From UBA7236 sp044227505 (lineage in GTDB: Bacteria; Bacteroidota; Bacteroidia; Chitinophagales; BACL12): a stretch of 64,000 nt of DNA. This document shows, piece after piece, positions 1 through 9,871 of the stretch (its first letter is position 1; every line of letters starts with the position of its first letter). The translations under genes and the position numbers were made by a program. Below the pieces are notes generated by a model, which was not told the origin of the DNA, searched no databases, and saw nothing but the letters and a program-made list of their open reading frames with translations. The stretch covers positions 47,770-111,769 of the forward strand of contig JBGAWP010000005.1 in the NCBI GenBank assembly GCA_044227505.1, written 5' to 3'.

Positions 1-1
1 T

Positions 2-997
2 ATTAGATTTGAAGACCCATGGTTCTTTTTGCTGCTTTTGCTGCTGCCGTTATATTTCTATTATAATAAAAATCGGGGGCGCAGCAAATATGTGGAGTTT
101 AAGATCTCCTCATTGGAGGGGTTTAAAAATAAAAATAGTACCCCATTAAAAATTAAATGGCTGCCGCTGTTGTTTATTTTGAGGATATTAAGTTTCATTG
201 TGATCGTAATTGCGCTTGCACGTCCGCAAACCGGTTTCAGCAATAAAAGAATTTCTTCTGAAGGAATTGATATGATGTTGTCGCTTGATGTTTCAACAAG
301 TATGTACGCAATAGATTTCAGGCCAAACAGGATGGAAGCGGCCAAAGTTGCAGCAAAGGAATTTATTGATAGTCGCCCGGGTGATAGGATCGGATTGGTA
401 GTATTTGCAGGTGAAACATTTACACAATGCCCCGCAACTCTGGATCATGAATTATTAAAAACCCAGGTGGATAATGCCGATAATTGGTATTTACAAGATG
501 GCACTGCAATTGGTGATGGATTATTTATGTCAGTTAACAGGTTGGCTGATACCACTAATTTAAGTACCAAGGTGATCATACTCTTAACGGATGGTGTAAG
601 GATGGGTGGAAAATTTTCACCGATAGATGCCGCAAATGCAGCTAAACAATTAAATATTCGGGTTTATACAATAGGCGTGGGAAGCGATACGAATTTGCCC
701 ATTCCGGTTGTTGATAAAAATGGGAGAAGAGTGTTTGACCTTGATCCTCGTATTTCATTTGATGAGTCAACTTTAAAGGAAATAGCAGATATTACCGGAG
801 GAACCTATTTTAAAGCGACCTCGAAGGAAAAATTAACAGAAATTTACCGGGAAATTGATACAATTGAGAAACAAAAAATAGATGTTGATATTACCAGAAG
901 ATATGACGAGCAATTTCATTTGTTTGTTTTAGCGGGGTTTATTTTATTATTAATTGAATTAATTTTAAGACATACAATTTTCAGATCAGTAACGTAA
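2..997 (+). CDS. batA: BatA, VWA-domain protein of the aerotolerance operon (5' end cut by the window)
   Basis: Membrane-anchored von Willebrand A protein of the Bat (Bacteroides aerotolerance) operon; the exact biochemical role of the family is unsettled. The frame is open to base 2 and reads IRFEDPWFF before a Leu-rich helix, the usual BatA N-terminus, so the true start lies just outside the window and the internal TTG at 29 is not the start. A second hydrophobic helix (nt about 160-225), a VWA domain with a DVSTS MIDAS motif (nt 287-301) and the LLTDG strand, and a C-terminal helix are visible. The stop at 995-997 directly abuts the batB ATG, so the genes are co-transcribed. Confidence 0.9.
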   Translation: MRFEDPWFFLLLLLLPLYFYYNKNRGRSKYVEFKISSLEGFKNKNSTPLKIKWLPLLFILRILSFIVIVIALARPQTGFSNKRISSEGIDMMLSLDVSTSMYAIDFRPNRMEAAKVAAKEFIDSRPGDRIGLVVFAGETFTQCPATLDHELLKTQVDNADNWYLQDGTAIGDGLFMSVNRLADTTNLSTKVIILLTDGVRMGGKFSPIDAANAAKQLNIRVYTIGVGSDTNLPIPVVDKNGRRVFDLDPRISFDESTLKEIADITGGTYFKATSKEKLTEIYREIDTIEKQKIDVDITRRYDEQFHLFVLAGFILLLIELILRHTIFRSVT

Positions 998-2050
998 ATG
1001 CAATTCGAAAATAGTACATATTTATATTTGTTGTTAATACTGCCTTTTGTGGTAGTATTATTTTATTTTTATGTTCTATGGCGAGTAAAAGCTATAAAAA
1101 AACTGGGTGATGAACATTTGATCAACCGGTTGATGCAACAGAACTCGCTTAAAAGAAAGTGGATAAAGATCTCCTTATTAATGGTAGCGCTTGCATGTTT
1201 TGTTATTGGACTTGCAAATTTGCGAATGGGTTCCAAAAAACAAAAAATTACCGGAGAAAGCGCTGAAGTGATCATTTGTTTTGATGTTTCAAATAGTATG
1301 CTGGCAACTGACGTAAAACCCGACAGGCTAGAACAGGCAAAACTAACAACGAGTCAATTGATCGAAAAATTAGCATCCAATAAAATCGGGTTGATCGTTT
1401 TTGCAGGTCAGAGTTATGTGCAAATGCCGCTTACCAGAGATTCGAGAGCGGCGCTTATGTATTTAAATACGATTAACACCGGTATGGTTTCGTCGCAAGG
1501 TACTGAAATAGGAAAAGCAATTGAGACCGCTTTAGTGGAATTTGAAACGGGAGGGGAAGAAAATTCAAAAAAAGGAAAAGCAATCATTATTATCACAGAT
1601 GGAGAAAGTCATGATGAAAACGCCGTGGAAATGGCTAAAGAAGCTGCGGATAAAAATATTAAAATAATTACCCTCGGCGTTGGCACTAAAAACGGAGGGC
1701 CTATTCCTATAAAAAAGGGAAATAAATCGGAAGGATTTAAAAAAGATAAAGAAGGAAATATAGTGCTCACAAAACTAAATGAACAAATAATGCAGGAATT
1801 GGCCGCAGAGTCCGGTGGATTGTATATGAATGTTAGTGAAGGGCGAAAAGTGGTGCAAAAGGTATATGAAGAAATTGATGCATTGGATAAGACCAAAGAT
1901 GATTCGTATGAGTTTTCTGAATACGCAAATCACTTTCAGATCTTTTTGGGAATCGGCTTATTGTTCATGACCCTCGAATTCTTCTTATCGGATAAAAAAC
2001 CAAAATGGCTTGAAAAAATAAATTTATTTGACGCTGTAAAAAACACTTGA
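998..2050 (+). CDS. batB: BatB, VWA-domain protein of the aerotolerance operon
   Basis: Second membrane-bound VWA protein of the Bat operon, 350 aa. It has a membrane helix at about residues 9-27, another at 57-75, a VWA domain with the MIDAS motif DVSNS, a later IIITDGESHDE strand, and a C-terminal helix near 318-335. It resembles the preceding BatA in order of parts, consistent with old duplication. The ATG follows the batA stop with no spacer, and batC begins one base after its stop. In the family BatA and BatB are thought to work as a membrane complex with the MoxR ATPase; that is family knowledge, not visible here. Confidence 0.92.
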   Translation: MQFENSTYLYLLLILPFVVVLFYFYVLWRVKAIKKLGDEHLINRLMQQNSLKRKWIKISLLMVALACFVIGLANLRMGSKKQKITGESAEVIICFDVSNSMLATDVKPDRLEQAKLTTSQLIEKLASNKIGLIVFAGQSYVQMPLTRDSRAALMYLNTINTGMVSSQGTEIGKAIETALVEFETGGEENSKKGKAIIIITDGESHDENAVEMAKEAADKNIKIITLGVGTKNGGPIPIKKGNKSEGFKKDKEGNIVLTKLNEQIMQELAAESGGLYMNVSEGRKVVQKVYEEIDALDKTKDDSYEFSEYANHFQIFLGIGLLFMTLEFFLSDKKPKWLEKINLFDAVKNT

Positions 2051-2051
2051 T

Positions 2052-2747
2052 ATGAAATATAGTGTAGTTATATTCTTATTGTTGACAACCTCATTATTGA
2101 TGGCACAAAAGGAAAATGTGGCCATTGACGAGGGGAATAAAAAATACACCGAACAGGATTTCCCGGGTGCTCAAAAAAGTTACAACGAAGCATTAAAGGT
2201 TAATCCTGAATCAGACGCAGGTAATTTTAATTTGGGAAATTCCCTTTTTCAGCAAAAGGATTATGAAGGGGCACTGAATCAATTTAGAATAGCTGCAGAA
2301 AACACAAATGATCCTGAAGTGAGATCTCAGGCATATCACAATATGGGGAACGCGCTGCTGGAACAAAAAAAATACGAAGAAAGTATTAATGCATACAAGC
2401 AGGCGTTGCGCAACAACCCTGATGATGTGGATACAAAATATAATCTTGCTTATGCTCAAAAAATGATCCAGCAACAGCAGCAACAACAAAAAAAGAATCA
2501 AGACGATAAAAAAGAGGATCAGAAAAAAGAAGATCAGAAAAAGGAGGATCAGCAGGATCAAAACAAAGAGCAACAACCGCAAAAAGATAAACAGCAGGAA
2601 CAAAAACAATCTCAGCCTAAACAATATACAAAGGAAGAGTTGGAACGTATTATGCAGGCATTGAATCAGGATGATAAAAATGTTCAGGAAAAAGTAAATA
2701 AACAGAAAGTTCAGTCTGCCGGAGCGGAAGCAGAAAAAGATTGGTAA
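2052..2747 (+). CDS. batC: BatC, periplasmic TPR protein
   Basis: TPR-repeat protein of the Bat operon, 231 aa. It starts with a signal peptide (MKYSVVIFLLLTTSLLMAQ), then has about three TPR units (residues 25-140, with the typical GN-L-Q-K-Y-A pattern), then an extremely Gln/Lys/Asp/Glu-rich low-complexity tail containing KEDQKK repeats (about 138-200). The tail is probably disordered. The gene sits between batB and batD with 1-2 base spacers. It probably mediates protein-protein contacts with the other Bat proteins in the periplasm. Confidence 0.88.
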   Translation: MKYSVVIFLLLTTSLLMAQKENVAIDEGNKKYTEQDFPGAQKSYNEALKVNPESDAGNFNLGNSLFQQKDYEGALNQFRIAAENTNDPEVRSQAYHNMGNALLEQKKYEESINAYKQALRNNPDDVDTKYNLAYAQKMIQQQQQQQKKNQDDKKEDQKKEDQKKEDQQDQNKEQQPQKDKQQEQKQSQPKQYTKEELERIMQALNQDDKNVQEKVNKQKVQSAGAEAEKDW

Positions 2748-2749
2748 TT

Positions 2750-4591
2750 ATGAAAAAGATACTTACAACCGGAATAATGATGTTTTTTATTGTGCAGCTT
2801 TTTGCGCAACAGGCGTCATTAACTGCAAGCGTGAGTAAATCGAAGGTTGCATTAAGTGAGAGATTTCAATTGACACTCACTGTAAACAACGGAGGAACGC
2901 TAAAAGATTTTCGCCCACCTGCAATGGCTGATTTTATTGTTATGGGAGGCCCTAATCAATCATCAAGCACAATGATCGTGAATGGAAAGGTTACATCCTC
3001 AGTTTCTTATTCATATGTTTTGCAACCAAAAAATATCGGAAAATTTACTATCGGAGCTGCCTATGTAAAAAGTAATGATAAAACACTTTCCTCTCAACCT
3101 ATTGCAATAGAAGTTGTAGATAAACCCACTTCCACACAAAATAATACTGTTGATCAAACAACAAAACAAAATGAAACAAACACGGATATTAATAAATACA
3201 TACAAGATAATGTTTTAATAAAAACCGAAGTAAGCGATCAGGAGATCTACAAGGGAGAGGATGTTACCGTTACCTTAAAATTTTGCGTGAAAAAAAATTC
3301 TTCCATTTATGGTTATAGAATTATGCAGGCCGTTAAGGTGCCAAAATATGATGGATTTTATGCCACGGAAATTGAATTAAGTGAACAGCAAGCGCAAACG
3401 GAAACAATAAATGGTGAAGTATATGAGGTAAGTACCTTTAAAAAAACAATACTTACTGCACAAAAGGCAGGAAAGCTGGAAGTGGATCCAATTACATTGG
3501 ATGGTTTATTTGGGGTTCAGGTAAAAAAACAAAAATCCAAATCAGGTGACCCGATGCAGGATTATTTAGATGATTTTTTCTCCAATCCTTTCAGCTCAGG
3601 AAATAAAGAGGTGCGTGCATCGGTTTCCTCCTCTGCAGTAAAAATTAATGTGTTGGAACTGCCTGCAAATGCCCCTGCAGATTTTAATGGGGCAGTAGGT
3701 AAATTCAGCATGAAAACAGAACTGAATGCAATATCCACAAAAACCGACGAACCTCTTACTTACAGAGTTATTATTACCGGAAATGGAAATCTGGAATTAT
3801 TTAATGCACCGGTATTAAATCTTCCTCCGGGTTGGGAAACATATGATCCAAAAACATCTTCCAACAGCAACTCAAAAACCTACGAATATTTATTAATACC
3901 CAGATCACCCGGCGAATTTACAATCCCTGCATACACATGGTCATTTTTCAATCCTGAAAAGAAAAAGTATGAAACAATCTCCTCAGAAACCTATAAAGTA
4001 ATTGTTGAAGCCGGACCAGGTTACAATCCTTCAGCAGGAAATTATGCTGCTAATAAGGAAGATGTGGAAATGCTCGCGAATGATATTCGGTATATTAAAA
4101 AAACCGGTCCGAATTATGTAAATTCAGCAAACCGTTTTTATGGAACAGCAGCGTTTTATACCTTACTCGGGTTGCCATTTTTTGCTGGGATCGGAATATT
4201 TGTATTAACCGCCAAAAGAAAGAAAATATTGAGTGATCATGTTGCACTTAAATATTCAAAGGCAAATACCACGGCAAAAAAACGATTGGTAAAAGCAAAA
4301 GAATTTGTAGCAACCAATAATGCAAAAGCATTTTACGACGAAATTATTAAAACTTTATGGGGGTATTTGGCCGATAAGCTCAATATTAAACACAGTGATC
4401 TTTCAAAAGAAAATATACGGGAAGTTTTGGTGCGTCGGCAGGTTTCAGAAAACACATGCGACAATACCTTACAACTTTTAAATACCTGTGAAGTTTCTTT
4501 GTTTGCGCCGCAATTGAGTTCTGCAACTTTAGAACATGTTTACAAAGACGCAATGGATATTATTACTAAATTAGAAACGGAAATAAAATGA
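2750..4591 (+). CDS. batD: BatD, oxygen-tolerance protein
   Basis: Large exported and membrane-anchored protein of the Bat operon (BatD family), about 613 aa. I place the start at ATG 2750 because it gives a clean signal peptide (MKKILTTGIMMFFIVQLFAQ); an in-frame TTG at 2741 overlaps the end of batC and adds only three residues. The long extracytoplasmic part has immunoglobulin-like beta repeats, followed by one membrane helix near residue 475 and a cytoplasmic helical tail. Its last bases overlap the batE start (ATGA), indicating translational coupling. Confidence 0.9.
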   Translation: MKKILTTGIMMFFIVQLFAQQASLTASVSKSKVALSERFQLTLTVNNGGTLKDFRPPAMADFIVMGGPNQSSSTMIVNGKVTSSVSYSYVLQPKNIGKFTIGAAYVKSNDKTLSSQPIAIEVVDKPTSTQNNTVDQTTKQNETNTDINKYIQDNVLIKTEVSDQEIYKGEDVTVTLKFCVKKNSSIYGYRIMQAVKVPKYDGFYATEIELSEQQAQTETINGEVYEVSTFKKTILTAQKAGKLEVDPITLDGLFGVQVKKQKSKSGDPMQDYLDDFFSNPFSSGNKEVRASVSSSAVKINVLELPANAPADFNGAVGKFSMKTELNAISTKTDEPLTYRVIITGNGNLELFNAPVLNLPPGWETYDPKTSSNSNSKTYEYLLIPRSPGEFTIPAYTWSFFNPEKKKYETISSETYKVIVEAGPGYNPSAGNYAANKEDVEMLANDIRYIKKTGPNYVNSANRFYGTAAFYTLLGLPFFAGIGIFVLTAKRKKILSDHVALKYSKANTTAKKRLVKAKEFVATNNAKAFYDEIIKTLWGYLADKLNIKHSDLSKENIREVLVRRQVSENTCDNTLQLLNTCEVSLFAPQLSSATLEHVYKDAMDIITKLETEIK

Positions 4592-5376
4592 TAAAACAAT
4601 TTATTTCAATATTTTTCTTTATTGTTTTGGCTTATCCATTATTTGGACAGAAAGATAGCACTGATACCAATATTGATACTACCACTTTTGTGTATGGTAA
4701 TGTTATGTATGAAAAAGGAGAATATACAAAATCCATACAGATATACGAAACTTTATTATCCCAAAACGGACCCAGTGCAACATTGTATTACAATCTTGGG
4801 AATTGTTATTATAAAATAAATAAACTCGGGTTATCCGTTTTAAATTATGAACGTGCATTGATGTATGATGGTCGTAATGAAGATATCAAATACAATCTGG
4901 AACTTGCAAATTTGAGGATAAGGGATAAAATAGAACCAATAAACGAAACACTTATTACAATATGGTCGCGCGATTTTATTAAAATTTTCTCTGTTCACAG
5001 TTGGGCATTTTTTTGTATATTATTTTTGTGGATAGCACTGGCAGGATTTGTTATTTACCGATATTCCAAAAAAAGAAATTTTCAACAATATGGTTTTTGG
5101 GGATTTGCGGTTTCACTTTTATTTTTTGTAATAACTTTTATTTCTGCGGTTGGCAGGAACAACTACGATAATAATTATCAGTTTGCCATTGTTATGGCGC
5201 CAAGTTCCATCGTTAAAAGTGAACCTAACGAAAGCAGCACAAATATGTTTTTAATTCATGAAGGATTAAAAGTGCAGTTATTGGAATCTGATAATAATTG
5301 GACAGAAATTAAAATGCCTGATGGCAATGTTGGATGGTTGAAAAATGAGGATATTGTCAGGGTGAGTGGTGAGTAG
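4588..5376 (+). CDS. batE: BatE, TPR plus SH3-type membrane protein
   Basis: Last gene of the Bat operon, 262 aa. Signal peptide (about 1-20), TPR repeats (about 28-105, with YYNLGNCYYKINK), two membrane helices (about 135-157 and 166-185), then a C-terminal bacterial SH3-like domain (about 200-258) ending in GWLKNEDIVRVSGE. The ATG overlaps the batD stop by four bases. The last codons and the TAG stop lie inside an extragenic GTGAGTGGTGAG-type repeat, so the extreme C-terminus seems to have been set by repeat invasion. Confidence 0.88.
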   Translation: MIKQFISIFFFIVLAYPLFGQKDSTDTNIDTTTFVYGNVMYEKGEYTKSIQIYETLLSQNGPSATLYYNLGNCYYKINKLGLSVLNYERALMYDGRNEDIKYNLELANLRIRDKIEPINETLITIWSRDFIKIFSVHSWAFFCILFLWIALAGFVIYRYSKKRNFQQYGFWGFAVSLLFFVITFISAVGRNNYDNNYQFAIVMAPSSIVKSEPNESSTNMFLIHEGLKVQLLESDNNWTEIKMPDGNVGWLKNEDIVRVSGE

Positions 5377-5593
5377 GGAGTGGTGAGTATGATCCTTGTA
5401 AACCGGAATTTCTCCTCCTGACCAATGAAAATTTTTCGTGAATCGTCAATCGTGAATCGTGAGTCCGGAATATCGTAAGCCGGAAGTTTTTACTCCTGAC
5501 TAATGACTCCTGACAAATGAGTGAGTGGTGAGTAGGGAGTAGTGAGAGTGCCCCTCGAATGCCGGAAGTTTTTTCTCCTGACTAATGACTCCT
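5356..5593 (+). repeat. Extragenic word-like repeats with two copies of the about 80-bp dispersed module
   Basis: The gap between convergent batE and the PAP2-like gene holds two copies of one module (5356-5424 and 5521-5593). Each starts with GTGAGTGGTGAGTAGGGAG, passes a CCGGAA core and ends with CTCCTGACTAATGACTCC-like words. Between them lies a short tandem of CGTGAATCGT words. The same module is tripled at 28160-28402 on the other strand and occurs near 46136. No gene or tRNA is seen here. Confidence 0.8.
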
Positions 5594-5657
5594 CCCAAAA
5601 CACATCAGTGCAATCCGCGAAATCCCTAAAATCCGCGATCCAAAAGTACATCCGCGA

Positions 5658-6275
5658 TCAAAAGTGGAAGAAATTATACGCCACCATAAAACTAAAAAAT
5701 CCCGTCAGATATCCGAGATACACTTCGCGTTCGGTGTGGGCCTTTAATACTAAACGTGCTGCGCCAATACATCCTGCACATAAAATAGTGATGATAAAAA
5801 TTCCGAGAGAGTTATAATGTGCATATGGAAGTAAAATCATTATGGTTGCTATCATTCCTCCGGCTCCACTTGCATGCATGCTTACTTTAAGCACTAGGAT
5901 ATTGATCATGAAATTTAAAAAAACAGCAATGGTGGATGCTAATAATATAAAAGTAATCTGAGGATAGAATTCCTCTTTAAAAAATACATAGAAGGCCCAG
6001 ATATAAAAAAAACCCGCCGTTATATAGGGGATAATTCTTTCTTGTCGTTCATATACGTTCACCGATTTAATAAATTTTAAAGCGGCTAATAATGAAATGG
6101 TAAATGCAGGAAATATAAAAGTGAGTAATGCTACACGCAATAGCATAAGTTTATTCATATCTTGATCCGGATAATTAAATGGATTAGAATAAATAGCGTA
6201 TATAGATCCATATAACGGTAACAACAGCGGAACGAAGAGTATGGAAAAAAAATGACCGAAGATCTTTTTTATCAT
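5658..6275 (-). CDS. Polytopic membrane protein, PAP2-like
   Basis: Integral membrane protein of 205 aa with about five or six hydrophobic helices. Two pieces resemble degenerate phosphatidic-acid-phosphatase type 2 motifs: SMHASGAGG in the middle (compare the SGH motif) and ARLVLKAHTEREVYLG near the end (compare R-x5-H-x3-D, here with Glu). That suggests a PAP2-superfamily relative, possibly acting on lipid phosphates, but the final Asp is not conserved and activity is uncertain. The ATG overlaps the rpoN stop by four bases, so it is translated from the rpoN message. Confidence 0.6.
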   Translation of the reverse strand: MIKKIFGHFFSILFVPLLLPLYGSIYAIYSNPFNYPDQDMNKLMLLRVALLTFIFPAFTISLLAALKFIKSVNVYERQERIIPYITAGFFYIWAFYVFFKEEFYPQITFILLASTIAVFLNFMINILVLKVSMHASGAGGMIATIMILLPYAHYNSLGIFIITILCAGCIGAARLVLKAHTEREVYLGYLTGFFSFMVAYNFFHF

Positions 6276-7756
6276 AATTCCTTTCTTAACCTCGCCACGG
6301 GAATATCCAATTGTTCTCTGTATTTTGCCACTGTTCTTCTTGCAATATTATATCCGCGTTTTCGCAGGTCTTCCATTAACTCCTGATCGCTCAAAGGAAT
6401 TTTTTTATTTTCTGATTCAATTAAACCGGAAAGTATTTTCTTCACCTCGCGGGTGGAAACCTCCTCCCCAGAATCGGTTGATAGAGATTCACTGAAAAAG
6501 AATTTTAAAGAGTAAGTACCAAATTCCGTTTGAACATATTTACTGTTCGCCACTCGACTTACTGTGGAAATGTCAAGGTTTGTTTTTTCTGCGATGTCTT
6601 TTAAGATCATCGGGTTCATTTGAGTTTCATCACCCGTTAAAAAGAAATCGTATTGGTGCAACATTATTTCATACATTGTACTCCACAAAGTATGTTGACG
6701 TTGTTTTATTGCGTCAATAAACCATTTGGCTGCATCAATTTTTTGTTTGATGAATAATATGGCTTCCTTTTGTTTTTTGTCTTTTAGTGCACTTTTTTTA
6801 TAATCGACAACCATTTCTTTAAAGTCGCGACTCACATGCAGTTCCGGAGCATTGCGGGAATTTAATTTTAATTCCAGTTCACCATTGTTATTTATAATAG
6901 TAAAATCGGGAATAATATATTGAAAAGCAGCTCCGCCATCTTCTTTTGCACTTCCACCCGGTTTGGGATTTAATTTAATGATCTCGTTTACAGCAGGTTT
7001 TAATTCTTCCTCTTCAACCTTTAAATGTTTAGCTAATTTTTCGTAATGTTTTTTTGTGAATTCCTCAAAATAATTCTCCACGATATTGATCGCGGTTTTT
7101 ACACTCTTGGTATGTAATTTTCTTTCAAGTTGTAATAATAAACACTCACGCAGATCTCTTGCGCCAACTCCCGGCGGATCAAATCCCTGGATCATATCTA
7201 ATATTTCTATGATCTCTTCTTCATCTGTCACCACATTTTGTGAAAATGCAAGATCATCCACAATTGCTGAAATTTCTCTTCTTAAATATCCATCATCATC
7301 AATACTACCTAAAATTTGTTGTGCAATTTTTTCACGGCGTTCATCCATATCGCACATGCCTAATTGTTTGCTCAGATTTTCGTGGAAGGTATCGTTTATT
7401 GCGTATGGAACGGTTTTGTTGTCATCCTCATCATCACCATAACTATCATCACGGGTTTTGTAGTCGGCGGTTTCATCATCATTGATATAATCGTCCAGAT
7501 CAAGTTCATCGTTTGTGGAATCATCGTTTTCATCCCCGGCCTCCTCCTTGCCTCCTTCTTCTTCACGAAACATTTCTTCTGTGCTGGTAAGCTCTTCCTC
7601 CTCATTATCTCCTTCCTCTAAGGCAGGATTGGACTCCAACTCTTCCTTGATCCGCTGCTCCAATTGGTCGGTAGGAACCTGCAACAATTTCATTAACTGA
7701 ATTTGTTGCGGCGATAATTTTTGTAATAATTTCTGACTTAGTCTTTGGTGTAACAT
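6272..7756 (-). CDS. rpoN: RNA polymerase sigma-54 factor
   Basis: Sigma-54, 494 aa. Region I is the Gln/Leu-rich activator-interacting segment at residues 1-50 (LSPQQIQLMKLLQVPTDQLE). It is followed by a long acidic linker (about 50-125, rich in Asp and Glu), the core-binding domain, a helix-turn-helix segment (DIAEKTNLDISTVSRVANSK) and the RpoN box ARRTVAKYRE near residue 471. All family landmarks are present at normal length. It would direct transcription from -24/-12 promoters with enhancer-binding activators; no such activator is encoded in this window. The downstream membrane gene overlaps its stop. Confidence 0.97.
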   Translation of the reverse strand: MLHQRLSQKLLQKLSPQQIQLMKLLQVPTDQLEQRIKEELESNPALEEGDNEEEELTSTEEMFREEEGGKEEAGDENDDSTNDELDLDDYINDDETADYKTRDDSYGDDEDDNKTVPYAINDTFHENLSKQLGMCDMDERREKIAQQILGSIDDDGYLRREISAIVDDLAFSQNVVTDEEEIIEILDMIQGFDPPGVGARDLRECLLLQLERKLHTKSVKTAINIVENYFEEFTKKHYEKLAKHLKVEEEELKPAVNEIIKLNPKPGGSAKEDGGAAFQYIIPDFTIINNNGELELKLNSRNAPELHVSRDFKEMVVDYKKSALKDKKQKEAILFIKQKIDAAKWFIDAIKQRQHTLWSTMYEIMLHQYDFFLTGDETQMNPMILKDIAEKTNLDISTVSRVANSKYVQTEFGTYSLKFFFSESLSTDSGEEVSTREVKKILSGLIESENKKIPLSDQELMEDLRKRGYNIARRTVAKYREQLDIPVARLRKEL

Positions 7757-7889
7757 TGTTTATTAATTCTAACCCGCCCCAAATTTACCCCGAAATTATT
7801 TCTGTTTATGCTGTTTTTCCTATTGTATGAATAGAAAAAATTGATTATTGAATAATTTCAGCACCTGGCTGCATCATTAAAATTCATTG

Positions 7890-7897
7890 TAATTTTG
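7890..7897 (+). promoter_or_regulatory. Bacteroidota-type -7 promoter element for asnS
   Basis: TAATTTTG matches the TAnnTTTG consensus of the primary sigma factor in this phylum. It is 20 bases before the asnS ATG in a divergent intergenic region. Confidence 0.5.
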
Positions 7898-7917
7898 CAC
7901 CCATTAATTTAAATTAT

Positions 7918-9453
7918 ATGCGTATAGAAAAATTTCAATACATACGGGAACTACATCAATTTGAAGGAAAAGAGGTAAGCCTGAAGGGTTGGGTGAGCAA
8001 TAAACGCGAAAGCAAAGGGCTGGTATTTATTATTTTGCGCGATGGTAGCGGATTTGCTCAGTGCGTGGTTGATGCCAATAAAGTAAATACAGAAGTATTT
8101 GAAAATGCTAAAAAATTAACACTGGAAAGCTCTCTTTCTCTTACTGGCTCAGTAGTAAAAGATGAACGCCAGGTTGGAGGGTATGAAGTTCAGGTTTCCG
8201 GTTTGGAGATAATTCAGATAGCAGAGGAATATCCCATTGCTAAAAAAGAACATGGCATTGAATTTTTAATTGATAATCGCCACTTATGGCTCCGCAGCAA
8301 AAAACAATGGGCCATGATGCGTTTGCGCAATAGGGTCATTTTTGCAATCCATAATTTCTTTCAGCAAAATGATTTTTTACAAATGGATGCTCCCATTTTT
8401 ACAGGAAATGCCTGCGAAGGAACATCTACCCTGTTTGAAACCGATTTTTACGGAAGACCGGCCTATCTGAGTCAGAGTGGACAGTTATACGGGGAATCGC
8501 TTGCATTTGCGCATGGTAAAATTTACACTTTCGGACCAACATTTCGCGCCGAAAAAAGTAAAACACGACGCCATCTCTCCGAATTTTGGATGATAGAACC
8601 CGAAATGGCGTTTTATGATCTTGATATGGATATGGATCTGATCGAACAGTTTTTAAAATCGGTGGTTGCCGATGTTTTAGAAAATTGCAAAGAAGAACTT
8701 GAAATTTTGGAGCGGAATATCACATTTTTATCCAACGCCGTATCCTTACAATTCCCAAGAATTCATTACGATGATGCAGTAAAAATTATACGCGGAGAAA
8801 AGGATGTGGATGGGAAAAACAGCATTAAAACATTGGAAAATGATCTGCTTGATTTGAAAGAAAAGATCACCACCTTAGAAAATGAAATTACGGAACGCGA
8901 AAATAAGATCAACAGTGGCGCATTAAAACAAGGGGAGATCAACTTCAATAAAAATAAGATCGACACCTTAAAAAATGAGATAAAAGATCTGCAGGAAAAG
9001 GCAGATAATATTCCTCAATGGCTGCTTTCTGCAAAAAATTTCGAACATGGAAACGATTTTGGGGGAAGTGATGAAACAGTATTAACACGTTTATTTTCCT
9101 GTCCGGTAATGGTCTATAACTGGCCGGCCGCCATTAAAGCATTTTATATGAAACGCGATCCAAAGGATCCGAGATATGTAAAAGGGGTGGATGTTCTGGC
9201 ACCTGAAGGATATGGTGAAATTGTTGGTGGTGCGGAGCGGGAAGATGATCACGACCTGTTATTGGAACGTATCAAACACGAACAATTACCGGTGGAAGCA
9301 TTCCAATGGTATCTCGATTTGCGCAAATATGGCTCCGTTCCCCATGCAGGTTTTGGACTCGGACTGGAACGCATGGTGATGTGGATCAGCGGCAGTCAGC
9401 ACATCAGGGAATCTATTCCGTTTCCAAGGTTTTATGGAAGATTGGAGCCTTGA
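7918..9453 (+). CDS. asnS: Asparagine--tRNA ligase
   Basis: Class IIb aminoacyl-tRNA synthetase that charges tRNA-Asn, 511 aa. The N-terminal OB-fold anticodon-binding domain (about 1-115, GKEVSLKGWVSNKR) is followed by the catalytic domain with FRAEKSKTRRHLSEFWMIE (motif 2) and GFGLGLERMVMWISG (motif 3), ending in FPRFYGRLEP. An insertion of about 70 residues (about 290-365), a strongly charged coiled coil (LKEKITTLENEITERENKI), sits inside the catalytic domain; similar insertions are known in AsnRS of this phylum. The stop is followed within a few bases by word-like repeats. Confidence 0.97.
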   Translation: MRIEKFQYIRELHQFEGKEVSLKGWVSNKRESKGLVFIILRDGSGFAQCVVDANKVNTEVFENAKKLTLESSLSLTGSVVKDERQVGGYEVQVSGLEIIQIAEEYPIAKKEHGIEFLIDNRHLWLRSKKQWAMMRLRNRVIFAIHNFFQQNDFLQMDAPIFTGNACEGTSTLFETDFYGRPAYLSQSGQLYGESLAFAHGKIYTFGPTFRAEKSKTRRHLSEFWMIEPEMAFYDLDMDMDLIEQFLKSVVADVLENCKEELEILERNITFLSNAVSLQFPRIHYDDAVKIIRGEKDVDGKNSIKTLENDLLDLKEKITTLENEITERENKINSGALKQGEINFNKNKIDTLKNEIKDLQEKADNIPQWLLSAKNFEHGNDFGGSDETVLTRLFSCPVMVYNWPAAIKAFYMKRDPKDPRYVKGVDVLAPEGYGEIVGGAEREDDHDLLLERIKHEQLPVEAFQWYLDLRKYGSVPHAGFGLGLERMVMWISGSQHIRESIPFPRFYGRLEP

Positions 9454-9871
9454 AAAAGGGGAGTGGTGAGTGGGGAGTGGTGAGAATGTAAGTCCACCAC
9501 TGCCGATTGATTTATCCTCCGAAATGAAACTTTCAGGTGAATGAGTAATGAGTGATGAGTAATGAGTGTGGCAGTCGACTACCGAATATTTTATGCTCCG
9601 TGTTGAAATTTTTAGGTAGAAATCAAATTTACATCCATAATCGAAGTAAACTCATTACTCATTACTCATTCAATTGTTAAGAGTCAATAGTCAGGAAAAT
9701 AAACATTCAGATTACAAGGATTAAGCTCACCACTCACTATTCACCACTCACCATTACTCAGGATTCATTAGTTAGGAGAAAAAATATCCGCCCACGAGAA
9801 TCATACTCATTACTCATAACTCATTACTCATTCTCATCACTCATTTCTCATTTTTCATTAATTTTACCATC
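9454..9871 (+). repeat. Repeat-filled spacer between asnS and the oxygenase
   Basis: No gene is seen. The spacer is built of short near-tandem words on both strands: GGGAGTGGTGAGTGGGGAG at the asnS end, GAATGAGTAATGAGTGATG, then CTCATTACTCATTACTCATT and CACCACTCACTATTCACC further on, with CAGGATTCATTAG words between. The last repeat (CTCATTTTTCATTAATTTTA) runs to within about 10 bases of the next start codon, so any promoter of the oxygenase gene must lie in or before repeats. Confidence 0.75.

Noticed and set aside
5377..5657. CRISPR array in word-like tandem repeats (also at 9454-9871 and 26098-26190)
   Set aside because: Repeat units are short, degenerate and without regular unique spacers, and no cas genes are present.
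7086..7700. Several open frames on the plus strand within rpoN, rich in His or Ser
   Set aside because: They are antisense to the acidic linker of sigma-54, whose GAT/GAA codons give His, Ser and Phe on the other strand.
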